Shown here piece after piece: positions 51,101 through 63,100 of a DNA stretch of 64,000 nt (position 1 is its first letter; the number at the start of each line of letters is the position of its first letter). A program made the translations under genes and the position numbers. The notes beneath the pieces were generated by a model, which made no database searches, had not been told where the DNA came from, and worked only from the letters and a program-made list of their open reading frames with translations. The stretch is from Massospora cicadina. Lineage: Eukaryota > Entomophthoromycota > Entomophthoromycetes > Entomophthorales > Entomophthoraceae. Location: positions 62,001 through 126,000 of the forward strand of contig JAKSZP010004186.1 of the NCBI GenBank assembly GCA_022478985.1, given 5' to 3'.

Positions 51101-54100
51101 AAAGTAAGAGCAATTGTGGACAATGGGGCACTATTAGATATTGTGTCCAATAAACCTAGCGAAAAAACTTGATCTTATACCAGATAATGCCCACAAAGGA
51201 ATATGGTACTTTGGGAATCCAAGTTTACTACCTCTCTAGGAGCTTATAATGTGCTGATGCTGTATTTAAGCTCACTAAAAGTATCAACTCCAGTTATTGG
51301 TTTGGCAAATCAAGGTTATTATTTTCTTATAGGAGCCCTTTAAATGAGACAAATAAATTTAAGGCAAACTTTGAAGAGAATAATTTGGAGAAACTTAGCA
51401 AAGCCTTTCACTATACTACAATAGAAAGACTGTTGACCCTGTGCCTTGGAATAAAGCGTTTGTTAGTCTCAAGTTCAAAATTTCTATATAGTGTCAATTG
51501 TTTATCAAAGGGTTTGTGACCATACCATCCAATTGTATAATCAACTTTTGAAATCTTAGGTAAATCCACTTAGGGCTAATAAAAAGTCTAACCATTCCAT
51601 AGCGACATCAAATATAAGTGACAATTAAAAGCACTTTAAATATTCCCCAAGGATTATACAGTGAGATATATATGCCAATTTGCTGATCAAACTATAAACT
51701 TATTGCCACGCCTGGCTTTATCCTTCCAGACAATAGAAAAATCCAAGCATTATTGAAAAATTTATTTATATTATATAAAGAATAGATGAAAAGCTGTAAA
51801 TCTTATTTATGTTTATCAAGCTTACAAAGTACAAGTATATATGATTCTGGTAATTTGGATGGACTGGGACATGACAGTTAATAGTGCTAATATGTTTGTT
51901 CAAAGGCACCTTACAAATTTCTCTCCAGGTGGTTGGGGCTGAAATGATATATTCTTGACCCTATTTAATAGATATTTTCACTAAAGATAACTTGACTTGG
52001 AGTGTGCAAAGACGTGTTGCATTATATTAGTACTAAAAATTATCTGCCAATTTGCTTCTGTCCTAGTATACGTTTATATGAAGTTAATAAATTTGTTAAT
52101 AAGGAAATCAACCATCTTGTGCAACTGATGATTGTAGTGCCTTTTAAGAGACCTTAGGACTTCCTGGTATTGATTGATTAAAAAAGGTATATTTAAAAAC
52201 ATGCTGATTGTATATAAAGTTAAACAATGATATCAAAAAAGATTCATTATACCTTACTGAAAATCAACAAAGTGCTAGATTTCTTGGGTTATTAACAATA
52301 ATTTTTGACATTTATTGTATTTCTGGTCATTGTAGAACAAACTGCCAAGTAAGTGAACAGGAGAAGTGCACTATGGTTATCTCCCAAGGCTTTTACTGAC
52401 TGATTCAAATACCACCAGGGCTGTGCAATGCCCCACAATTTTTCAGAAGGCACAAACAGCATATTAGGCAAACTTTATATTATTATGTATTAGTTCAACT
52501 TGTTGGTATAACATTTTTCTAGATGTTTAATAAGCACCTATATCTTTTGTGAGAAGTTTTCCATCTCAATTAGGCTGATATTGAAATCAAGACGCATAAA
52601 TGCAACTTCTGAGAACAACTCAGATATCTGGGCTTTGTTGATGACAATTATGACTTAACGCCCCAGCTAGTGAATATTCAGGCCATCAAATAATATGATG
52701 TGATCAAGTAGCAACCAATACGTTCAGGTATTCCTTGAAATAATTAACTACTACATTAGGTTGTCAAAATCAGTAAACCTGGTGAGCCTTTTTTGTCTGT
52801 TAAAGAACAGTTTACAATTTGGGTGGATGGTGAACTTCCAGTTGGCCTTTGACAAAATGAGAGTTTGCCTCAACAAAACAGTTATATGCATGTACCCAAA
52901 TTTTGACAGATCGTTTATCATTTAAATGGATACATCCCTCACCGTCATAGGAGTGGTGATATTGTAAACCAACTTTGAGGGGGGTCAAGAACCCCATAGC
53001 TTACTATAGCTAAATGTTGGATGTGCACAGAAGAAAATTTATGGTAACTGATAAGGATTATTTGGCGGTATTATATGCAGTTAAAAACCTCCAGGCATAC
53101 ATCCATGGAGTTCATTTTATATTAGTAACTGACCGCTCCATGCTTCAATGATCACAGTGTCTTAAGGAGCCAGAAGGGAGGCTGGCCTGATAGGCTTTGA
53201 AATTACAAGTCTATGATTCTTTAAACTAGCACCGCCCTGGAGTGAAACTTCAAAATGATGACTGTTTATATTAGCTGCCCATCATGTTTTATTGGTTGAT
53301 CTGGTCAATTATTTAATTAATAAGACGCTAACAACAATATGACAATAAACCAGTGAATATCAATGCTACTTGGAGAAAGTGAAGAGTAATACTGTTGTCA
53401 AAAATGGGAAGCTTTATAAAACTTGATTAGCTATTTTAATACTAAGGCCAATAGAGAAAACAGACAAAAATTGGGTCTATAAGGCGATAAGCATGGGCAA
53501 TCTATGAAGACTCTTGAGCAGTTGAAATAGCACTATATCAGGGGATCAAATAAGTTTGATATACACAAGACCATATTAATTGCAAATAATACTAAGTCAA
53601 AGCCACCTACAGGAAGGCCACCTCCTATTAATAGGTCAAACACAAATTTCGCTTTGCAACCCAAATCTATAAAAGTTGTCATCCAACTTCTCAACAGCTA
53701 TGGAAAATTCATGTACATCATAATGGCCATTGATCACCTCACAAAAAGGGCGGAGGCCAAAGCAATCAAGGATTTGGGTGTCATGACAACGGCCAAGAAT
53801 AATTTGGAAAAGATTATTTAGGCAGATATGATCACAAATCATACTAATTGATAATGAAACTAATTTTCTTTTCATCTAGTACAAAACTTAATAGCTTGAT
53901 GGGTATTTAGGGTGATGTCCACGCCTATCACCCTAAAACTAATGGCATAGTGTAGTGAGTAAATAGTACTTTTGTTAGTATATAATAGAAGATAAATGTG
54001 GTAAGCTGGCCATTTGGAAATTTTTCTTGACCTACGCTATTTCACCTTATTTATTGCCTTCTAATTAGCAAAGGAAAATTGCCATTCCAGTTACTATATG

Positions 54101-54200
54101 GGAAAAATCCCACAATCCCACCTATTCTTTATTCGTTTTCCATAAAAAATATAATTTCAACTAAGTATCTATAGAAACTTATGCAGACTAGTCCAGCTAA
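51101..54200 (+). pseudogene. Gypsy-4 pol relic
   Basis: A protease remnant at about 51110-51160 reads I-V-D-N-G-A, related to I-D-x-G-A/S. RT lies at about 52090-52700, including P-P-G-L-C-N-A-P-Q-F-F near 52415; the active site at about 52495-52506 is Q-L-V-G instead of Y-L-D-D. RNase H lies at about 52990-53290, with T-D-K-D-Y-L-A-V-L-Y-A-V-K and T-D-R-S. Integrase lies at about 53380-54150, with M-A-I-D-H-L-T-K-R near 53730 and Y-H-P-K-T-N-G-I near 53925. This is the most eroded pol in the window. Confidence 0.75.
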
Positions 54201-54547
54201 AAAGTGAAGCATACTCTAGTGTTGTCTCAAATAAAAGTGTTTGTTACTAAATACCTAGAATCAATAACCAAAACCAACTTTGCCAAGGGAGCTGGGTTTA
54301 TATTATGATTACACTGTATTTAGATGGATTAGAAAACTGGTGTCCATTTTAAAAGATCCTATCAAGATTATAGAGAAAGCATTTACTGATGCTTAAACTC
54401 TGAAAGATTCTACCATCAGTTATCATATTAACTATGTACATGCTATATTTCTTAAAAATTCTAGTTGATATCCAGATAAACAGTACTTACTTTTAAATAA
54501 CCCATCAAACCCCCACACATTTTATTCCTGATATTTAGTCAAGTGGG

Positions 54548-55370
54548 TGTCAAGTTGAGATTTGGTCTGACTAACCAAATATTTGTATTTAGATAACTAA
54601 TTGATATTAAAAGTTATCAAACAGAGGCTTTTATCAATGTAAAAGTTATGCTAAAATTAATCTGCCATAATAAGTTAAATTAAAGTTACAGGCTACATCA
54701 CCAAAGTAAAGGTTACTTTAGATTTATTAGCACCATCGCAAATTAAGTTGCATTAGAGTTATAAATAACTGCTCAACACCTCCCTGGCACTAAACCCAAA
54801 CACCATGTTTTTATTGATTTACTCACCCTGGCGGCCATGGACAATCAATTTGACTATCATAATTTAACTACATTGCCTCAGCTCCACAAAACGCATCATT
54901 AATAGTGTATTGATATCCTTGACCAAATGTCCCTGTAGTGTTTGTATCCAGAAGAATGCTATACGTTGCAAATGCCTTAAGGACCAGTCTTCAAGCTCCC
55001 TGCCTTTTCCAAATATTTTGCAACTATCCTGAAATCCTTGAGTACTGATCAGTTATCAATATATTGCAACAATGAGAACTATGGGATTAAGAGAATCATA
55101 TAATGAAGGGATTGCCAATCAAAAAAGAGAACCTTGCTATGATAAATGCTACTGAAGCATACCCATAATCAAGACTATCAACCTTCAAGCCCCTAAACAA
55201 TTGTTAGTACAAGATATGGCATGCTCTATTTTATATTGATAATAAAAAACTATTTTTAGGATTAACATTTCGTTGGTGTTCTATGGTTTCAGCCAACATA
55301 CAGGGTACCCTTTATTATAGTGTGAACCAACCTGTGCACTTATAAAATGATGTCATAACATCAATTATAA
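54548..55370 (+). repeat. 3' LTR of Gypsy-4
   Basis: About 823 bp starting TGTCAA, diverged partner of 40273-41117. The right end is set where similarity to the left LTR stops and similarity to 15140-15330 begins. Confidence 0.72.
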
Positions 55371-57044
55371 AAACTTTAAATCTTTTTGCAGCTCTCAATT
55401 CCCAGCAACGCATATAATTTAGAGACTTCAGGAGCACCTCAATGTTTGTCAAATTGTTTTTAAGATCAGTGTATATTAACTCCCTTTACCAACTCAATTT
55501 ATTTTGTTAAAACTGAGTTGTCGTCTATGGCCTTCAAAATAAAAGTATGATTTTGACACTAGACAAGTTCAGAAATACCAACCAGGTTTAGTTATAGATG
55601 GGAAAAGGTACCTGAGAAGAGCTGATGAACCCTCATGCTACAATCAGGAAGAAAATAAAAGATTCTTATAGATGGTTATCAACTATTTTTAATCCAAGTA
55701 AATTTCCTTGCTTTAAGGAAGGGTAAGCACCTCCACAATAAGGAGAAATACTGAAGATCTGAGGCCATTTTGATTTATTAATTGAAAAAGCTTATCATTG
55801 TTTTTAAAAAATGGCTAAAAAAATGATAGATAATTGCAATTTGGATTCTTCTGACAGTAGCAACCTTGTAACAAGAAGAATATAAATTTTTTAATTCATT
55901 TACAACTAATTAAATGTAGCTTAGGCTTGTAACAAACTCTACTTTTTACCCTCACATTTATTAGCATTTACTGGTCAAGCTTTTTTAGAGATAAGATTAT
56001 TATATAAAACTAACTAAACTTCATAATAAGACTTTTTATAGATCAAAGCTTTTTTAATCATCTTTCTTTGGTTAAATTTAAAAGTATTGCTTACTTTTAT
56101 AGGGACCTATAGATGCCAAAGTAATTTTACTGGATATGGGTTTGATAAATTTGATGCTCTTAATCTCCATTAATAGAATTAAGAGATGTGGAGTTTTAAG
56201 AAAATCCTTTGCTGACATATTGACATCTGTGGTTGCACAGCTTTCTTAAGGATTATCTACAGTCTCAGCCTTGAGTAATGGTCCATGAACCAACGATTGC
56301 ATGTCTAAAGAGGCAATAACTGAGCTAAACTTTCCTTATCTGATTATGATGATGATAGAAATTATTTGAGGAAAGACTCTTTCACCAAGTAATTTAGTGA
56401 TATAAATAAATAGATAGTGCCTGCTTCAGATATTTTTAAGAATAGTTTTTATAACAGATTATCTGGTCCTATAGTCCCTTATCTCTTAGATTAAAGATTA
56501 TGATGATCTAAGCTTTAGGTTTTTAGCTGTTTTCTGTAGTTCCTTTTAGCAAAACTTCAGTGATCTTAATGTTTCTATTATCCTAGTCCCCGGCAAAAAA
56601 ATAATATTCACTTCACCTGTACTTTAGATGACCTCTAGTTAATTTAACTTGGATGCTCCCACAGCTCTTTCAATGCCATAGCCTAATTTTGATATCAACT
56701 TTACTTACAAGGATGCCATTATTCCTTAGTTATAAAGTTCTATTTGTCACTTCCACCTGATTGCTTGAGCTTTGCACTGATAGGCCACTTGCATATTTTT
56801 TAATGATAGGGGTAATGTAATGATCATTCACCATCAAGTTAACTTTAAATCCTGCAAAAAAATTAAATCTTATATAACTATTGATCATACCAATACATTG
56901 CTAATTTTTGGAGGATAGCTTTGAGATAACTTTCCAGTTTAAAAAATATAAATAATTAGAGGTTAAAAGTCTCTTAGAGCTCCTGGTAATAGTATAATTA
57001 ACAACTAAAGAAATGTAAGTTCTGGGGAATATCCCCTAGCTGTT
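55371..57044 (+). other. decayed repeats, possible retroelement fragment
   Basis: 55370-55545 is a diverged copy of 15140-15330. From about 56090 to 57000 short + strand stretches resemble the protease-to-RT interval of a Gypsy element (G-P-I-D-A-K-V-I-L-L-D-M-G-L-I near 56105), but no decisive motif survives. Confidence 0.4.
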
Positions 57045-58195
57045 GATCAGACCCTTTTTCCATTCCCAAGTAATAAGGTATCAAAGAGGGTGTCTGTACC
57101 CCTCATTACTCAGAGTGACCTCACCCACATGGTAGATGAGTGCTGGGTAATGGCTCTTCTGCTTTGAATTCCTCCTCCAGTGCCCACACTCACCTCAGAA
57201 GAACTGGTACAGTTAAATTAGGAAAATCTGTGCTGAGATCACTGAAATGAAATTGATTGACCTAAAATTGAGTGGGGGTCAGCCCAATAGTCAGATTCCA
57301 TGTAGTTGGAAAGGGATGAAGACTGCCCCATCAGCTGAATACCCAACAGTTTTGATTTGGCTAATGCTATAATTGAAAAAAAAAATCAACCCCCTCTCAA
57401 AATTGTTGGGGATCATCCCCAATGGGCAGATAACAGTATCAGATACTATTGATGAGGGTTCAAAGCTCCCTGCTAGCAAATTGGGTGTTGTACCTGATAC
57501 AGCCCCTCTGACCAAATAAATGACCCAGCGACCAGGCATGGGCAGGTTAGCTGTCCTGAACCTGTTTCCAACCAAATGGGGCTACCCCTATGTGGGATAG
57601 CCTTAGGGAATTCCCACTGCTCATCGGGCCAAATACCATTGTGCCAACCATCAGAAATGTATATAAGCCTCAGTTTAGATGTTTGAGGTCAAACCAACAG
57701 CAACTCAGCCTGCTGCCAAATTCTTCAATGTCAGTTTCCAGTTAAATTATCTGTTCCCTATTCCTGAATAATTTGCCGGTTAGGTCAAACTTGCAGGGCT
57801 TGATCCTGGCTTGTTTCCCCTCTAAATTGACCACTATTTAATCAGTCACATTACACTGAGAAAATTGTTGGTCAATTTTTCTTTTCTAATTTCCTATTAA
57901 CAATTCTTTCCTAAAAAACCTTGTTTTCATACCAAAAAATAAACTGCCTTTTCCACCGACCCTCATGCACCCCTCAGGGTTACTGGCTATACTCATCTGT
58001 TATTTTATTATGAGCCTATATGAGCTTCTGGCTCGCTGGCAGTTCTTGGTGAAACTCCTTTCCAGTTTAATATCCGTCATACCAACAGCAGTGCCTTTGG
58101 CATTCTGGTTTACCGATTGGATGCTCTGGTATCTGGGCTGGCAGGCCAGTCTAATTCTTACTTGCTGTTTGCCTGACAAGAAATATCCAAGAAGA
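57045..58195 (-). repeat. unclassified repeat R2, copy B (inverted relative to 9295-10455)
   Basis: Aligns with copy A on the opposite strand over its whole length. A 103-codon + frame at 57965-58276 and a 94-codon minus frame at 57291-57575 are open by chance or as fossils. The + frame is strongly hydrophobic (V-I-P-T-A-V-P-L-A-F-W core) and has a counterpart with V-I-P-A-A-V-P-L-A-F on the minus strand of copy A (9504-9322). The conserved hydrophobic peptide hints at a former protein, not assignable to a family. Confidence 0.75.
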
Positions 58196-58955
58196 GGAGT
58201 GGTAGCAATGCAGGGTGATTCCTGCTCCACTCTGGGTTGGGTTTTGATTGAAAGGTTTAAAACCAGCACAGGCTAAAAGAACTTGGCATGGTATATTTAT
58301 CCCAGGGTCAACCCAGATTATTTAATTTTTAAAGAAATATCCAAGGAGAGCTAAATATTATGGGTGAACCTTGAGATCTAAACAGAGGTAAGAATTTAAC
58401 TGGTATAGAATCTTTTTACCTCAGCAGTTCTGTATCTGCTGGCTCATCTATCTTCAGTTACCTCAGATAAGTAAAGTTTTTGGATATTAGAACTTTTGAG
58501 TTGAATCTCCATATCCTTTTAGCTTAAAGTGACTTGTTTACAGTCTGGGCTATAATCCACTTCATGCATACAAGTAATAAAGGATCCACAATGTTTTTCA
58601 TAGCTTTATGGTGGTATTCTTAGCCTTTTTACACTTTAAGCTTTTTAGGCTAACAGACTGAGACTTTTCTACTGGCTGCGACAATCTTAGGAGATTTACT
58701 TATTGGAGGCTAAACTGGTTCTGTATCAGATATCATCGGAATTAATGTTGCTGCAGGACTTTTAAGCTCTGTCTATAAACTCAAGGCCAAGTATTCTTAT
58801 CCAGTAAGGTCTAGATACTGAACCATAATGAAATGGATGGTCAAACTCTAGGTGAGAAAGTACATGAAGATACTCTGTAAAGAAGCCTGACAGGGGTTGT
58901 ATCAATATCCATAAAAATTATTGCGCACGTGATACAATTACCAACCTATTATAGA
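58196..58955. other. AT-rich interval without recognised features
   Basis: No gene, RNA or repeat with support. Probably transposon debris. Confidence 0.5.
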
Positions 58956-60030
58956 CAATACTTACAGTAAATATAAAAGCTATACCATATCGGCAATAAA
59001 CTAGATAATTATAGGTCTGACCTATCAGCAACGATGAGGTTGTTCTGAGTCAAAGCTAGACTAGATTAAAGTAACTTTATATGCCAAGCTAAGTCTTATC
59101 TTGATCCTATCCCAATCCTAAGAATTTTGTCTATCAAGTTACATTTTAATATCTCATATCAGATTAAGCTCGAACCCTATACATGTCTCATAAGACGGAG
59201 GCTAGCCTAGGGATGGAGCTTTACCAACTGCTCTTAAATTAAAGCCTGAAGGTGTTCAGGTGCGAAGGAGCCAATCTGAAACCTGATGCGTAGATGGGGT
59301 TTTACTCACCAACCGCAACCTCCTTTGATAGTTTCACGCCATCAGACGATCAGTCTTCAACATCCGCTCGCACTTTCATTAGCTGATAGGAGCCCCGGCT
59401 TTAATTCAAGAAGCTAGATATAATTCTTATAAACCCCGCCAAGTATTTTTACCCCGCGGGTTTGGTTTGCCCGCCTTCCAGCCACGCTTGAGCCTGAATC
59501 ACTCCACCCTACTCAATAGCCTCTGTAGTTTATCCAACATCATTACGCGTTATCGGATTTATCGCTGCAACGTAGCTTTATCTAGGTCCGCAGTCTTGGT
59601 CCTCACCAATGGGATCCCCCTTACCCTATCTTCAAGAGGCCCAACCTCCCCGAGGGACCAACATATAATAACGCTAGGTTCAAGTATCTGAGAAGCTCTA
59701 TGGATCCTAACCTTTAGCCCCATCGATAGCTATATGATTGGATATCCATCTTATAGAACTATCCGGTATCCAAGGTTTGTAATATATGGTATTCAGTTGG
59801 TATAGCTTGTGGATTACTGGAATTAAAGCGATGGGGCAAACGAGTTATGACTAATGGGCATCTGCCAATTATAAACCGCGGGCGTAAAGCGAAGTTAGGC
59901 ATAAGGCTACTATAGAATCCGAGATCAGCATTCATTGACATAGGAAGCCCAAACCCCTATTAAGACCAAAATTTCGACTGTGCCTACAACAGGCTTCAAG
60001 CCTGCTAATTTGGTTTCAGTAATCTCTTTA
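58956..60030. other. GC-richer, gene-like but unresolved interval
   Basis: Base composition rises here to resemble GCN2 rather than the transposons. Open stretches alternate with short gaps on both strands (for example minus 59759-59941, plus 59467-59691), the look expected of a gene cut by 30-37-nt introns. Candidate introns exist: on the + strand 59261-59294, 34 nt, GT...CCTGATGCGTAG; on the minus strand gtgagt-led sequence near 59311. I could not assemble a consistent frame or recognise a product. A 15-nt palindrome lies at 59990-60004. It is not a nuclear rRNA that I recognise. Confidence 0.4.
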
Positions 60031-60046
60031 CAACCAAAAAATTAAC

Positions 60047-60052
60047 TTTATT
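60047..60052 (-). promoter_or_regulatory. putative polyadenylation signal of GCN2
   Basis: AATAAA on the minus strand, about 110 nt beyond the stop codon. Position and sequence fit a cleavage/polyadenylation signal. It suggests the gene ends near 60.03 kb and that the interval below is a separate unit. Confidence 0.5.
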
Positions 60053-60159
60053 GGACCTAGTAGTATAGTTTTAACAATATCACATAGCTTATCGTGGCAA
60101 GGATACCTTCTACCGACGTAAAGCTTAGTTGGGCAGGGTGCCCAGTCGCCTATATGGGG

Positions 60160-63100
60160 TCACTTGAGCTGAATCAACTGGTAATTAACGGCGCAATCAT
60201 CCCTGACAGAATATAGCCAGGCGGTGGGAGGGTCACGCGGGAGGGTAAGGAGCGCAGCGCGGGCGGCCTGGAGTTGGCTACGATGGAACGGAGTGAGCGT
60301 GGCCAGCACTGAAGGTGAGTTTATTCAGTTAAGGTTACCTCGCTTGAAGCTCTCTTCGTCGTAGAGCTGGCAATCCTGAAACTTTCGGAGGTCCTCGCTC
60401 GGAACCTCCATGACAAAGACTTGGGTGTTGGGCTTGAAAGCGTTATGGGCGATTCTCAGCACGGCAGCCAAAGCTAACCATTACGAAGGTTTAAAAGGGC
60501 TCACCTCTATCCATTAACAGCCGCTTTCGTTTAGGGTTGATCCGATTCGCACCAACGTTAAGGATGCTAACCCCAAAGGGCCCCACCCCGGTCTCTTCGA
60601 GCACCAGTTGGTTTGGCGGGACGAAGGCGAGGTCGGCTCGCGATGAGGCTACGAAGTTAGCGAGGACAACGTAGGGTACCTTCTTCCTCGGAGATTTTAT
60701 AAAATGTGTCCCCACGGCGGCGGGGCCCAGCCTGCAGGTCAAGTCGGGCCTGCTCGGCAATCTCGCACGTGAGATAGTTGGGAAGATCCACAGTAGCAAC
60801 CTCGCATTCGGACTTGGCCAAAAGATTGCGAACTTTGACGCCCTCCCGTCGGGAGGACTTGACGAGCACCACCCATCTAGCACCACAGGTATCGACGGGA
60901 AGCTCGCCCGGCTCGCGCACAAAATCACAGCGGATGTGGTGCGACCAGAGGTCTTTGGCAATGTCCATCCGCTCCTCTAGCAGACCGGGTCCGAAGGAAG
61001 CGATGAGAACATCGAGGCGGCGCGGGGTCCAGGTGTGGTCATCTTCGGGCTTTCGGGAAACAAGGCGCTGGGCCTCGTAGCGCTCCAGCATCAGAATTAA
61101 CTTCTGAAGCGCAATGCTAGCCCCCACGGCGTGAGGGGTGGTGCGCACGGCAACGAGCGGGCTTCGCTGCGCAATTAGCAGGGCATCATACCGCCCCCCA
61201 ACGGCAAAGATGTCCCCCCGCTTACCGCCACGCGCGGCGCGAAACAGTACCCCACTCTCATAATAGTGAAGGTTATACATAAGAAAGGAATTGAACAGCA
61301 GCTTGCGGTGAACACCCAGCCTCCGAAGGTAGGAAGTGAGGGCCGACAACTCGTTAAAGATTTGATCAATCAGCTGTTTGTGAGGCTTGAGTAGCTTGCG
61401 CAAGCGGGCATGAGAAGTCTCCAAATCTCCCGCAACTTCAAACACCAACAGCTCCTCCACCGTAGCTCGCGGCAGTTGCCCACGCCCCAGCAGCGCCCGC
61501 ACCTGAGCCAAAGTTTTAGTCAGCCCCAGCTGACTCAGGATGATGGCAACCGTGGCGCGGTGTGCTGAAGGCACCTTGCACGTATCTAGGATGAGGCTGG
61601 CGATGCGCCCGTGGTTGATCTGGAAGCAATAGTCGGCAGTGAGCCCCGATGGGAAAGATACCATAGCCTCATCCAAAACCTTTAGCACTTCCGCCTCCGA
61701 AGCTATGTCTGCCGCCGGCGTGACAATGTCAAAGTCGGCCTCCAGTACCTCGAGTGGTGCGCCCTCGACCTCATCCGAGTTCTGTCGGAATACTTTCCCA
61801 AACACGAAGCGCTTAATGGGACACATGCTGGTACGCGCAACCATGCGAGAGAAGGGAAGCGTGAGGTCGTATGGGAGTTGCACGACTCGGCCCTGCTGGT
61901 CTAACGCGTGGTAGGGCTTTTGTAGTTCGGAGAAATTCGTAGCCTTTGGGGCCAGCATGGGGGCATCGCGCTCGACGGCCCCGTGGCGCCGGAACACCTT
62001 GGTGAGGAGGGTACGGATGACGCCGTAGTACAGCGTGGCCTTGTCGCGGTTGAGAAGGGCCTTGCGGCCGTACATGAGATCGATATGGCGATCCGGCTCG
62101 GCTTGAAAGAGTGAATCGATAAGTTGGCTATACTGGGGAGCGGAGGGGTTTGAAACAGTACGGATGCACTCCAGAACAAACTCGTCTTCCATCCGAGAAG
62201 GTAGTAGCTGACTGCGCAGGAGTTCCATGGCAGTTGGACGCTCCTTCTCATCGTGACTGAGCAAGCGGGTGATAATCTGAGTTTGGGCTGCAAGCTTGTT
62301 GCGATTGAAATTGGACGGGAAACGAATCTCGGGGAGGCGAAGGTCGCGCAGGGTGACAACGCGCTCCATGCCGGTAGCGAACGGATACAGCATCTCAAAG
62401 AAGATAATGCCTAGCGAGTACATGTCGACCTTCTGGCTATAGCGCGCCTTAGTAAGGACTTCGGGTGAGATATACAGCGATGTGCCAATCTCAGACGTCA
62501 GCGAACCTTGAGCGAAATCAACACTCTGCTTTCCAGAATTGTACACTTCAACCCCATTGAGACTGGAGGTCGCCAACCCAAAATCTCCTATCTTTACGTC
62601 ACCGTTGGAGGCCAAGAAGATGTTGCTGGGCTTCAAGTCACGATGGATCATGCCCTGGCTATGCAGATGGTCCAGGCCAGCGAGTACCTGGCGAAAAAAC
62701 TTCCACGCATCATCCACTAAGACGCCCTCGTCGATGACGTCACGAAGCGTGCTGCGATCGCAGTACTCCATCTGGATATAAAGCACCCGCTGTGCCGCCT
62801 CTTGCCCGCTAGACTCCACGCTACCCCCGAGAGGCTCCCGAGAGGAGACGTCACAGAACGCCTGGCTGGACTCTGGAAAGACCAGTCTCCTCCTGCTAGA
62901 GGATTCCATAAACAGAAAGCCGCTGTCAGCCTCGTGAGTATGACTGTAATCAGTGCTTTCCTCTTCAAAGGTGCCATCCGACGCAAAGCCATCCTCATCG
63001 TCCCACGCGCCACTGGCATCCTCCAACCATGCAGTATAATAGCGGACAACGGACTGGTGATGCAGCCTCGAGAGGGCGGCCACTTCTCGGAGAATTTTAC

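Larger units (their letters stand above)
40273..55370 (+). mobile_element. Gypsy-4, LTR retrotransposon split by Gypsy-5
   Basis: LTR-like repeats at 40273-41117 and 54548-55370 face the same way and share ordered blocks: GGC-GCTAAACCC, CATCATTA-TAGTGT, CAATGAGAAC-ATGGGAT, ATATAATGAAGGG, and GAACCAAC near the end. A primer binding site follows the left copy. Pol relics at 51110-54150 lie on the same strand. Gypsy-5 (41214-47178) sits 77 bp after the primer binding site in opposite orientation, and the Gypsy-4 interior resumes at 47179. The LTRs are the most diverged in the window, and the element has lost its RT active site, so it is old. Outer boundaries are approximate. Confidence 0.8.

Noticed and set aside
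57965..58276. Membrane protein gene of 103 codons
   Set aside because: It is part of repeat R2, whose other copy does not keep the frame over the same span. The peptide is kept as an observation only.
59160..60000. Ribosomal RNA fragment
   Set aside because: The mixed GC composition and A-rich loops suggested it, but none of the universally conserved rRNA core motifs could be found on either strand.
60325..60327. TGA in frame as the end of GCN2
   Set aside because: It lies inside a 30-nt GT-AG segment (60338-60309). Removing that segment continues the frame into a stretch ending with the conserved Y-S-V-R-D-D type GCN2 terminus, so the stop is probably intronic.
60491..60961. A separate 156-codon minus-strand gene
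   Set aside because: Its lower part is the frame of GCN2 exon 60648-60505 read through an unspliced intron, and its upper part is out of frame with the kinase gene.
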